DNA of 64,000 nucleotides from Mesorhizobium norvegicum (GTDB taxonomy: Bacteria > Pseudomonadota > Alphaproteobacteria > Rhizobiales > Rhizobiaceae): positions 77,148 to 141,147 of the forward strand of contig NZ_SMYZ01000039.1 of the NCBI RefSeq assembly GCF_004919685.1, given 5' to 3'. Of the stretch, positions 17,949-25,388 are shown in pieces (the first letter of the stretch is position 1; the number at the start of each line of letters is the position of its first letter). Both the position numbers and the translations under genes were made by a program. Below the pieces are notes generated by a model. That model had not been told where the DNA came from and searched no databases. It saw only the letters and a list, made by a program, of their open reading frames with translations.

Positions 17949-20065
17949 TTGGCGCTGCCGTATCCGAGGCCGAAGGCGTCTTAGCGGCATTTCGGGCTTT
18001 TGCTCCAAGCCCGCTTTCCGATCGGCACACATCGTTGGAGGCTACGGCTAGAGATGCAGCGTTTCCCGGCGCCATACTCGCTTGGCCTCGTGGGAACAAG
18101 GTCACGATCTACTACGCCGTCGCCAACACGCCGGCGGAGTGGAGGCGTCTTCGTCCGCTTCTTCTGTCGTTCGTAGGGCCAACGCTTACCAACTTTGGAG
18201 GTCTCCCTTACCACCCAGAGGTTTACCAGCCTCACGAGAGGATTCTTGTGGATGCGGGCCTCGCAGCCGTTGCTAGGCTGGTGCCGTCGCCGGAAACGGC
18301 GGACAGCGCCGAGCGTGCGCTTGGCCGTCTCGTCGCGATGGTCGCGCGGACACCACCGAGCACGGAGCCCATTCCGGAACCTACCAGCCGACTGCTGGCG
18401 AGAATCCGAGACCACCTCAATGCGCTTGCAATCGACGACGCCTTCGCTGTTCTCCAGAGGTGCCGTTCGGAGCACCGTCTCGACGCGCTCAATCTGCGCT
18501 TTTTGGAAATTGAGATCCGGGCGGCCGCGCGCGATTGGTCCGCCATAGCCGGCATGCCAGCGTTCGAGTCCCTTGTACAGGCGCGGCGTCCGGCGGCTGT
18601 GACCGCTGCCCTGTTGGAAAGCCTGTATTGGACGACATTTAGCGATCAAGCCTATGACGTCGGTATTTATGCTGCTGCCGTACGACCGATGGCCCGCGAT
18701 CTCATTCGTCTGCCGGCTTCGCCACTACTCGGGGAGGGCGCTTGGCGGCTCTACGCTATGGAGGCCTTGGCCACCGATCCCTCTGGCCTCCTGGCACAGG
18801 CCGCATTGGCGTCCGGCGCGGACCTTGGCGAGTTGGCGACCGTGCTGGTGCCCGGGTTGGTGGAGTCAACCGTCCTCCATGTGCACACCGAGAACGCTGA
18901 GCCGGCTCTTTTGGCCGCGCAGGCGGTTGCCGAAGCTGACCTCACCGGCAGTCTTTCGGCGTACGACCAAGCGAACGCGCTGCTGCAGGCCCTGCCGGAA
19001 CCTGACCGCGAGAGCCTTCTTCGTTCCTACGTTGTTCGACGGGCGCTCTCTAACCTAGATCAGGAATTCGGCCAGGATGATCTGCCGACAAATTGGCCAC
19101 ATTGGCTCAGCGCGATTGCGCGACCCGCATTCACAAGCGCCTCAACCATCGCTCGCCGAGGTTCCGAAGAGTGGAGCACGGTTGACGAGTTGGGGGATCC
19201 AGCGACGGCATCTGGTTTGGCGGACTGCCTTCGGGGCGCATCGGATGAGCCTCCTGCGCTCGATCGCCTCCTGGAAGCGCTGCCGCATTTTGTGGCCTGG
19301 CTTCAGAAAGATCCGGAGTTCCCCCGCGTCTCTGGCCATGTCGTCTATGAAGCGGCCCTGGAGCGTATCATGTTGAGCGGGCGATTTGCCCCGTTGATGC
19401 TCGACTCTGCCGGGGTTCTGGCTCGAGCACTACTATCGGGGGGCCTCCTGGCGACCGACTATCGTCGCCTCCTTCTTGACCTACTTGAGTATTCGGGAGA
19501 GAGCGCCGGACTTCGCTCAACCTACTGGCTGATCGATCTTGTCGAAGAGACGATCGCCGCCCCCGCGCCGGATCAAACCGCGAGAGAGCAATTCTGGCAA
19601 GGAGCCGTCTCGCGGTTAATCCCGATTGCCCATCAACTTTCGCCCCTCCAGAGACGCAGTCTAATTGGCGTGGCCAATGCGCTGGGCTGGACCGCGACCC
19701 TCCCCACGGAGTTGGTCAATGCCAGTACGGACGCGGCGAATGAGACGAAACTCGCTGCCAGCCTAGCAGGCAAGTTGATCGGGATTTACACGCTCACCGA
19801 GTCTGCCGGCGCCCAATCCGCGGCAATTCTCATGGAACTTGAGGCCACCCTACAGGTCCGGGTTAACAGCGACCATGGTGGCGGCCCCAGCTTGCGCGCT
19901 CTCGCGGAGAACGCCGACCTCTTTGTCATCGTCGCGGCTTCTGCGACCCATGCCGCAACAGATTTCATTCGCGCTAGGCGAGGGGGACGGCCCGTCGTCT
20001 ACGCTGCCGGGCGCGGAGCCGCGAGCATTCTGCGCGCTGTTGAGGAGTGGGTGCGGGATAGCTAA
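17945..20065 (+). CDS. dpdD: Probable DpdD, last gene of the dpd operon
   Basis: A 706-residue protein with no motif that I recognise. It is rich in Ala, Leu and Arg and looks largely helical, with a possible Rossmann-like C-terminal end (residues about 655-705, NADLFVIVAASATHAATDF). Size and position directly after dpdK fit DpdD of described dpd loci, but the name rests on context rather than a diagnostic motif. The ATG at 17945 overlaps the dpdK stop; a GTG at 17930 in the same frame is an alternative. It ends 53 nt before the convergent integrase gene, so it closes the operon. Confidence 0.65.
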   Translation: MIGAAVSEAEGVLAAFRAFAPSPLSDRHTSLEATARDAAFPGAILAWPRGNKVTIYYAVANTPAEWRRLRPLLLSFVGPTLTNFGGLPYHPEVYQPHERILVDAGLAAVARLVPSPETADSAERALGRLVAMVARTPPSTEPIPEPTSRLLARIRDHLNALAIDDAFAVLQRCRSEHRLDALNLRFLEIEIRAAARDWSAIAGMPAFESLVQARRPAAVTAALLESLYWTTFSDQAYDVGIYAAAVRPMARDLIRLPASPLLGEGAWRLYAMEALATDPSGLLAQAALASGADLGELATVLVPGLVESTVLHVHTENAEPALLAAQAVAEADLTGSLSAYDQANALLQALPEPDRESLLRSYVVRRALSNLDQEFGQDDLPTNWPHWLSAIARPAFTSASTIARRGSEEWSTVDELGDPATASGLADCLRGASDEPPALDRLLEALPHFVAWLQKDPEFPRVSGHVVYEAALERIMLSGRFAPLMLDSAGVLARALLSGGLLATDYRRLLLDLLEYSGESAGLRSTYWLIDLVEETIAAPAPDQTAREQFWQGAVSRLIPIAHQLSPLQRRSLIGVANALGWTATLPTELVNASTDAANETKLAASLAGKLIGIYTLTESAGAQSAAILMELEATLQVRVNSDHGGGPSLRALAENADLFVIVAASATHAATDFIRARRGGRPVVYAAGRGAASILRAVEEWVRDS

Positions 20066-20118
20066 CCCGGCCGGTCGACTGACGAGCGGCAGTTGATGTA
20101 AGTGAGATGTTCGCCCAT

Positions 20119-21381
20119 TTAGCGAAGCTTTTCCCCAAAGGCCGAGCGCTCCCAGCCGGCACCTAGAAGAGAGGCGATCTCCTCGCACGTCCGCGTCGCG
20201 GCCAGTTTGAGAGCCTCGTCGATATGAACGTATCCCTGAGTGACGCCCCGGGCGGCGTGGCCGAGAAGCGCGGCAATCGTCAACTCGGAAAATCCTAAGT
20301 CGCCAGCGACACTCCCGAAGGTGTGCCGCAGCGTGTGCGGAGTAACGCCTTCGATGTTGGCCCCGGCGCACAACCGAGCAAGACAGCTCTTTGTCGCCGT
20401 AAAATGACCATCGCCGATATCTGATGGAAAAACGTAAGGGGAGTTCTTGCGCGTCGGTTGGCTGGCTGCGAGATCAGCGGCGCTCGGTCCGATCGCGCGC
20501 ACCTGACCATCGCTCTTGGTATCAGGGAAATGGACATAGCCCTGATCGGCATGCAACCAGTCGCGCTTCATTCCTTGAACTTCCGATATCCGAAATCCAG
20601 TCAGCAGCATCAGTCGCACGCCGGCCAGCGCGACTGGGTGCTCATCATTCCTTTCAGCGACGCGCATCACGTCGCCCAGCCTTTTGATCTCAGCGACGCT
20701 CAGGCGACGTTCCCTCCTCTTGCCGGCGCGTTTGCGCACGCCCGCTGCCGGGTTGGAAGGAATAACGTCGAGCCGCACTGCATGCGCGAAGAGGCTCTGG
20801 AGCGTCGAGACGGTTCGCGCCGCGACACCGGCGCCGCCGGTGGTGGCTCCGCCGCGGCCAACGCCGCGCGGTTTCGCAGTCCTTCCACTTGCGATGTCCG
20901 ACTGCATGGCTTCGATGTCACCGAGCTTGAGCGCGCGCACTTGCCGGCGGCCGAGCAGCGGTTTGATGTGAGTTTCAATACGGCTCCGATCCATTGCCAA
21001 CGTGGATGTTTTGATTGGACGATGACGGCGGCCCAGGATACGGCCTGCCTTAGCTTCTGCCAGATACCAGTCGCACACCTCGGCGACCGTGATCGCTTCG
21101 CGCACACTGGCGTTCTCCGCGGCCGGGTCAGCGCCACCGGCTACGGCGCCCAGCTTGACTTTGGCCTGATCACGGGCTTGCTCGACCGTCATCACTCCGT
21201 AGCGGCCAATAACCATGCGTCGGGTGCGGCCCTCCACATTGCGGTACTGAACGACGAATGTCTTCAAGCCAGAAGGCACAACGCGGACACCAAAGCCTCT
21301 TATTTCGCCATCCCACAGAAACGTCTGTCCTTTTTCCGGGGGCGTGTGGGCGTCTACGGCGCGTTTAGTCAGTTTTCCCAT
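20119..21381 (-). CDS. Tyrosine-type integrase of the genomic island
   Basis: A phage/ICE-type site-specific recombinase, about 420 residues from the chosen start (MGKLTKRAVDAH). The N-terminus has the DUF4102-like arm-binding domain seen in P4-type integrases (FLWDGEIRGFGVRV), then a core-binding SAM-like domain. The catalytic residues are visible: Arg in LTGFRISEV, HTLRH, and the final GH...Y (GHAARGVTQGYVH). The open frame runs 34 codons further upstream to 21483, but that part has atypical composition and covers repeated 9-bp sites, so the inner ATG is preferred. It faces the dpd operon and its start lies about 200 nt from the tRNA-Gly remnant, which is the expected place for the integrase of this island. 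Confidence 0.93.
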   Translation of the reverse strand: MGKLTKRAVDAHTPPEKGQTFLWDGEIRGFGVRVVPSGLKTFVVQYRNVEGRTRRMVIGRYGVMTVEQARDQAKVKLGAVAGGADPAAENASVREAITVAEVCDWYLAEAKAGRILGRRHRPIKTSTLAMDRSRIETHIKPLLGRRQVRALKLGDIEAMQSDIASGRTAKPRGVGRGGATTGGAGVAARTVSTLQSLFAHAVRLDVIPSNPAAGVRKRAGKRRERRLSVAEIKRLGDVMRVAERNDEHPVALAGVRLMLLTGFRISEVQGMKRDWLHADQGYVHFPDTKSDGQVRAIGPSAADLAASQPTRKNSPYVFPSDIGDGHFTATKSCLARLCAGANIEGVTPHTLRHTFGSVAGDLGFSELTIAALLGHAARGVTQGYVHIDEALKLAATRTCEEIASLLGAGWERSAFGEKLR

Positions 21382-21411
21382 TGCACACAGCTCGCGGTTG
21401 TTGGCTTCTCT

Positions 21412-21456
21412 GCTTACATTATCACAGCGACGGCAGAATGTAAGCGTAATGTAAGC
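21412..21456. promoter_or_regulatory. Three 9-bp GCTTACATT sites upstream of the integrase
   Basis: GCTTACATT occurs at 21412-21420 on the plus strand and its reverse complement at 21437-21445 and 21448-21456. The last two are direct repeats with an 11-bp period. They lie between the chosen integrase start and the tRNA remnant, so they could be integrase arm-type sites, excisionase sites or an operator that regulates the integrase. Which of these is right cannot be read from the sequence. Confidence 0.55.
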
Positions 21457-21586
21457 ATTTGAAATAGCATGCGGGGCGATCATCGGATATTGATGCGAAA
21501 GTCAAAATGTGAAATGCAGATATGAATGAATGACTTATCGCAGAATAGCGGAGATTCGGATAGTGCAGCGCGGTCAGAAATTGACT

Positions 21587-21631
21587 TTGCCAAGGTTGGG
21601 GTCGAGCGTTCGAATCGCTTCACCCGCTCCA
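21587..21631 (+). other. Attachment site: 3' half of tRNA-Gly(GCC)
   Basis: These 45 nt read as the anticodon loop (TTGCCAA), 3' anticodon stem, variable region, T-arm (GTTCGAATC) and 3' acceptor strand with CCA of a glycine tRNA with a GCC anticodon. The bases just upstream do not make proper 5' anticodon or D arms, and the expected 5' acceptor strand (GCGGGTG) is absent, so this is not a working tRNA gene. Duplication of a tRNA 3' half is the usual mark left by tyrosine-integrase insertion. The intact tRNA should lie at the left end of the island, outside the window. Confidence 0.85.
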
Positions 21632-21660
21632 AATCTTCTTTAGATTTGAAAAGCATAAAG

Positions 21661-21683
21661 GGCCCGGGTAACCGGGCCTTTTT
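21661..21683 (+). terminator. Intrinsic terminator after the tRNA-Gly remnant
   Basis: A 7-bp GC-only stem (GGCCCGG/CCGGGCC) with a 4-nt loop is followed by TTTTT. It lies 30 nt after the CCA, so it is probably the original terminator of the tRNA-Gly gene. This supports reading everything to its right as chromosome flanking the island. Confidence 0.85.
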
Positions 21684-21847
21684 GCTATCTGGCGCCGGGG
21701 AGCGGGCGGGGGAGCCGAACAGCGTGCCGCCCGCCGAATGCGAACTTCGACTCACGGCCGCGCGAGGTGTGTTCTCTTCCAACCCGCTAGTTACTGATGA
21801 ACGCGAGTGCTACTTTCCAAGGAACCTCACGCGTCGTCGCGTAATCC

Positions 21848-21853
21848 AGGAGG
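21848..21853 (+). promoter_or_regulatory. Ribosome binding site deciding the first cyclase start
   Basis: A consensus AGGAGG lies 4 nt before the GTG at 21858. The open frame extends upstream to 21807, but the conserved cyclase N-terminus (ERKLVAVLAADVAGYS) begins just after this GTG. Confidence 0.7.
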
Positions 21854-21857
21854 CCTC

Positions 21858-23609
21858 GTGGACCGGCCGGAACGGAAGCTTGTGGCGGTGTTGGCTGCGG
21901 ACGTAGCCGGCTATTCGCGTCTGATGGGAGCTGACGAGGCCGGGACGCTTATCCATTTGAAGACGCTGCGGGCCGAAGTCATCGATCCGAAGATTGCGCA
22001 ATTCCGGGGTCGGCTGGTCGGCACGGCAGGCGACAGCCTGCTGGTCGAGTTCCCAAGTGCTGTCGACGCGCTGCAGTGCGCGGTCGAAACCCAAGAACAC
22101 ATCACCGCACGCGACATCAATCTCCCCCAAGACCAGCGCATGGCCTTCAGAATGGGTATCAACGCCGGCGAGGTGATCGCCGATGAGACTACCATTTACG
22201 GTGACAGCGTGAACGTCGCTGCCAGGTTGGAGAAGCTCAGCCAGGCCGGGGGCGTCGTTATTGGCCGCAGTGTCTATGATCAGGTCAGGGGAAAGGTCCC
22301 CTATACGCTCGTCGACTTGGGCGAGCACGTGATGAAGAACATTGCGGGGCCCGTGCGTGCCTACCGGGTCCAAATGGGAGAATCGGGTTCCGATCTCCCT
22401 CCGCCCGTCTCTTCGGCGCAGGACTTGGCGCCTCCGTTCAAGCCATCCGTGGCGGTGCTTCCCTTCACAAATATGTCGGCAGACCCTGGGCAGGAATATT
22501 TCTCGGATGGTTTGGCCGAAGACCTCATAACCGAGCTCAGCCGCAGTCAGAGCCTGTTCGTCATCGCGCGCAATTCCTCGTTCGTTTTCAAGGGCCAAGC
22601 GGCAAACATTACCGATGTCGGAAGGAAGCTTGGGGTACGGTACGTCGTCGAGGGCAGCGTGCGAAAGGCTGGATCGCGAGTCAGGATCACGGCGCAGCTG
22701 ATAGAAGCGCCAACCGGCAATCATGTCTGGGCCGAAAGATACGATAGAGATCTCGAAGACCTCTTCGCCGTTCAAGACGAGCTGACAGAGAGGATTGCCT
22801 GGGCGCTGGTCGGAAAGGTGGGGGCTGCGGAGATCGCCAGAACCAGGCAAATCAAGACGAGCCTTGGTGCCTATGACGCATTCTTGCGTGGGATCGAAGC
22901 GATGAACCGATTCACGGAGAAGGACGCCGCCGCTGGGGTCGAGTTCTTCACGATGGCTCTCGGCTTGGAGCCAGATTCGGCGCGGACGCATGCATCGCTC
23001 GCGGACGCCTACGCGACCCTCTCCGTTTTCAGAGCTGACGGAGACATGAAGGCGTTGGCCATGCAGTCGGCCTTGCGGGCTATCGAACTCGGCGACGCCA
23101 GCGGATTTGCGGAGGCTGTCGTCGCCGCTCTGCATGGATTGAAAGGGGAGTTCGAGGCTGCCGAGACTCATTGGCAACGCGCGCTCGCGATGGCCCCGAC
23201 AAACCCGAGCGTACTCATCTGGGTCGGGTACATCTGCCTTTGGAGTGGTCAACTCACGAAGGCCCGCGAGATCGGCGAGCGGCTCAGACGATTGAGTCCG
23301 CTCGAACATCGCGAGGTCCACGAGTTGCTCGCATTCGTTTACTATCTGCTTGGCGAGTATGAGGCATCCCTGGAGTCATTCCGCCGCTGGGACAACAATA
23401 ACTATAATCGGGGGTTCGCCAATTTGGCTGCTTGCTTAGGCCAACTCGGACGCGCCGATGAAGCAAGATTGGCTTGGGGCAGGTGCCTTGAGCGGAAGCC
23501 TGAGTTCACTCTGGATGACTACAAGCGCAGCTCTCCATATCGCCGACCGCAGGACGTGGAGCACTGGCTCGACGGACTGCGGAAGGCAGGCATTACGGAT
23601 GACGGATGA
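21858..23609 (+). CDS. Class III nucleotidyl cyclase with TolB-like and TPR domains (1)
   Basis: A 583-residue cytosolic protein. Residues 1-170 form a class III cyclase catalytic domain: metal-binding Asp in LAADVAGYS (D15) and in GTAGDS (D59), and the transition-state Asn/Arg pair in SVNVAARLE. The second metal motif reads GDS rather than the common GDG. Residues about 195-320 are the TolB/FlgO-like domain often found after such cyclases (KPSVAVLPF, FSDGLAEDLITELS, YVVEGSVRKAG). The rest holds TPR-like repeats. It would make cAMP (or cGMP) in response to an unknown signal. It is the first gene to the right of the island and one of three paralogues in the window. No linked phosphodiesterase or CRP-type gene is visible. 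Confidence 0.88.
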   Translation: MDRPERKLVAVLAADVAGYSRLMGADEAGTLIHLKTLRAEVIDPKIAQFRGRLVGTAGDSLLVEFPSAVDALQCAVETQEHITARDINLPQDQRMAFRMGINAGEVIADETTIYGDSVNVAARLEKLSQAGGVVIGRSVYDQVRGKVPYTLVDLGEHVMKNIAGPVRAYRVQMGESGSDLPPPVSSAQDLAPPFKPSVAVLPFTNMSADPGQEYFSDGLAEDLITELSRSQSLFVIARNSSFVFKGQAANITDVGRKLGVRYVVEGSVRKAGSRVRITAQLIEAPTGNHVWAERYDRDLEDLFAVQDELTERIAWALVGKVGAAEIARTRQIKTSLGAYDAFLRGIEAMNRFTEKDAAAGVEFFTMALGLEPDSARTHASLADAYATLSVFRADGDMKALAMQSALRAIELGDASGFAEAVVAALHGLKGEFEAAETHWQRALAMAPTNPSVLIWVGYICLWSGQLTKAREIGERLRRLSPLEHREVHELLAFVYYLLGEYEASLESFRRWDNNNYNRGFANLAACLGQLGRADEARLAWGRCLERKPEFTLDDYKRSSPYRRPQDVEHWLDGLRKAGITDDG

Positions 23610-23649
23610 CCCGCCAAAACAACCGGGCGGTTTGTCGACAACGACCGAT

Positions 23650-24759
23650 TTACTGACCCGTGACGATCTTCGTCCAAGTGCGTGTGGCCAAGCGCTGTGT
23701 TTTCGTGTCGTACGGAAAGATCGTAAAGAGTTTGTTCAACGTTCCCTCGTCAGGATAGATAGACCGATCGTCGAGAATGCTCTTCTCAACGAATTGTTGC
23801 GAGGCCTTGTTGCCATTCGGATAGAATACATAATTCGTATTCTTGGCTGCGACGTCCGGCCTCATGAGATAGTTGATGAAGGCATCCGCTTCTTCGACGT
23901 GTGGCGCATCGGCGGGGATCGCCAGCTGATCAAACTGCATAACTGTGCCTTCCTTCGGGATTGTGTATGCGATCGTGACGCCATGAGAGGCCTGAGTCGC
24001 ACGGCCGCGCGCCTGTAGAACGTCGCCCGACCAGCCGATCGCCAGACAGATGTCGCCGTCGGCCAGAGCGCTGATGTACTCCGATGACTCGATCTTGCGG
24101 AGGTCAGGGCGGATACGCATCCACGCCTCTTCGGCCTTGCCGAAGTCTTCGGGCAAGGTGCTCTCGGGATTCAATCCAAGATAATTCAGCGTGATTGGCA
24201 GCATCTCTGCCGGCGAATCGATCACGTAGACCCCGCAAGCGGCCAGCTTATTCAGCATTTCGGGATTGAAGAAGAAGCTCCAGCTGTCGAGCTTGTCGAC
24301 GCCCAACGCATCCTGCACCTTCTTGGTGTTGTAGCCGAGGCCGACGGTGCCCCACATGTAGTTGACCGAATACTGGTTGCCCGGGTCGTACTTGGCGGTG
24401 CGTTGCTGGATGACGTCCCACATATTGGAGATGTTGGGCAGCTTCGACTTGTCGAGCTTCTGGAAGACGCCCGCCTGGATCTGGCGGGCGAGGAAACTCG
24501 CGCTCGGCACGACCACGTCGTAGCCGGAACCGCCGGCGAGCAGCTTGGTCTCTAGCATTTCGTTGGAGTCAAAGACGTCGTATACAACCTTTATGCCGGT
24601 CTCCTTGGTGAACTCGTCGATAACCGACGGCTCGAAATAGTCCGACCAGTTGTAAACGTTGACCACTTTGTCTGCGGCGTGCGCCGACACAGTCAGGACG
24701 GCGGCAAACAAAGGTGCGGCCGACCAGAAGAGGCTCTTGCCGATCATGATGCTCACCAT
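23650..24759 (-). CDS. Orphan periplasmic polyamine-binding protein, PotF/SpuD-like
   Basis: A solute-binding protein of the spermidine/putrescine family, about 369 residues. It has a signal peptide (LFWSAAPLFAAVLTVSAHA before ADKVVNVYNWSDYF) and the family start VVNVYNWSDYFEPSVIDEF, which is typical of PotF/SpuD proteins. YDVVVPSASFLARQI, MWGTVGLGYN and IGWSGDVLQA are further family segments. No permease or ATPase gene is next to it, so it would have to dock to a transporter encoded elsewhere or act as a sensor input. The start is uncertain: ATGs at 24789, 24759 and 24747 are in frame, and the middle one has a weak GAGG upstream. It is convergent with the first cyclase. Confidence 0.88.
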   Translation of the reverse strand: MVSIMIGKSLFWSAAPLFAAVLTVSAHAADKVVNVYNWSDYFEPSVIDEFTKETGIKVVYDVFDSNEMLETKLLAGGSGYDVVVPSASFLARQIQAGVFQKLDKSKLPNISNMWDVIQQRTAKYDPGNQYSVNYMWGTVGLGYNTKKVQDALGVDKLDSWSFFFNPEMLNKLAACGVYVIDSPAEMLPITLNYLGLNPESTLPEDFGKAEEAWMRIRPDLRKIESSEYISALADGDICLAIGWSGDVLQARGRATQASHGVTIAYTIPKEGTVMQFDQLAIPADAPHVEEADAFINYLMRPDVAAKNTNYVFYPNGNKASQQFVEKSILDDRSIYPDEGTLNKLFTIFPYDTKTQRLATRTWTKIVTGQ

Positions 24760-25388
24760 AGTTCGGGCCTCAGCTGCGCCTGTGGCCACGTGAAAAAAGC
24801 AACATTAGCACATACTGAAAGGAGGGGAACGCGTCGTTCTCGGGCCAGCGGGTCCGACTCGCCGAGTATCACTGGCAGACTCTTGCCGGATTTAGCTCCG
24901 CAACGAGGACAGCGCACCGGGTGCCGGACCGATACACGGCGGCATAATAGCATCCGATGGACGGCTTGTCTTCGCGCCGCTCTGTTGTCTTCCCTGCGCG
25001 GTCGTACGCCGGGCCGCATTTTGGTGACGACGCCCAAACAAAGCCGGCATACTCCAACCAGAGTTAGGGTCTCGGCCTCGAATGCCCTGCCGAGCCTCGG
25101 TCCGGCACTGGTCCCGGGCCGTGCCGGGGAGCGCTGGGGGAGCCGAAGGGCGCTGGGCCGCTGTTTTGGCGTGGTGAGCCGGGGGACTGCTAGATCGAGG
25201 CTGGCCCGGGCAGAGGGTGGTCCGACCGGTGCGAGCAAACCTTAATTCTAATCGCGAGAAGCAGGAGCGGACGAAAATCAATGTAGCCGGGAGGGGAGGA
25301 GTCGCCCAGCTCGGATCCACTGGACCGTCGGTGGTGATGGTGTTCTTGAGTAGCTTGCTCAGGCGCATGCCACTATGCTCGGACTTCT
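24760..25388. other. Stretch without a recognisable gene
   Basis: About 600 nt between the polyamine-binding protein and the membrane cyclase. Open frames exist on both strands, but none has a family signature, a good ribosome site or convincing codon use. A GC-rich motif at 25123-25147 (GCCGGGGAGCG, 2 nt, then GGGGGAGCCGAA) also occurs at 21694-21719 with a 3-nt spacer, in both cases upstream of a cyclase gene. Confidence 0.5.

Noticed and set aside
20458..21462. Plus-strand frame of 334 codons opposite the integrase
   Set aside because: The integrase on the minus strand has all catalytic residues. The plus frame has no family features.
21587..21631. A functional tRNA-Gly gene
   Set aside because: Only the 3' half is present. 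The 5' acceptor and D arms are absent and the anticodon stem does not pair well, so it is an attachment-site remnant.
21810..23321. Minus-strand open frame of 503 codons opposite the first TPR cyclase
   Set aside because: The plus-strand gene has a clear cyclase domain and ribosome site. The minus frame has no signature. A similar shadow at 31372-32484 was also dropped.
24753..25238. Minus-strand frame of 161 codons containing CPRCGAKSGKSLPV
   Set aside because: The CxxC and GKS look suggestive, but there is no zinc-ribbon partner pair or P-loop context, no ribosome site, and the frame is Arg/Pro-rich as in non-coding GC-rich DNA.
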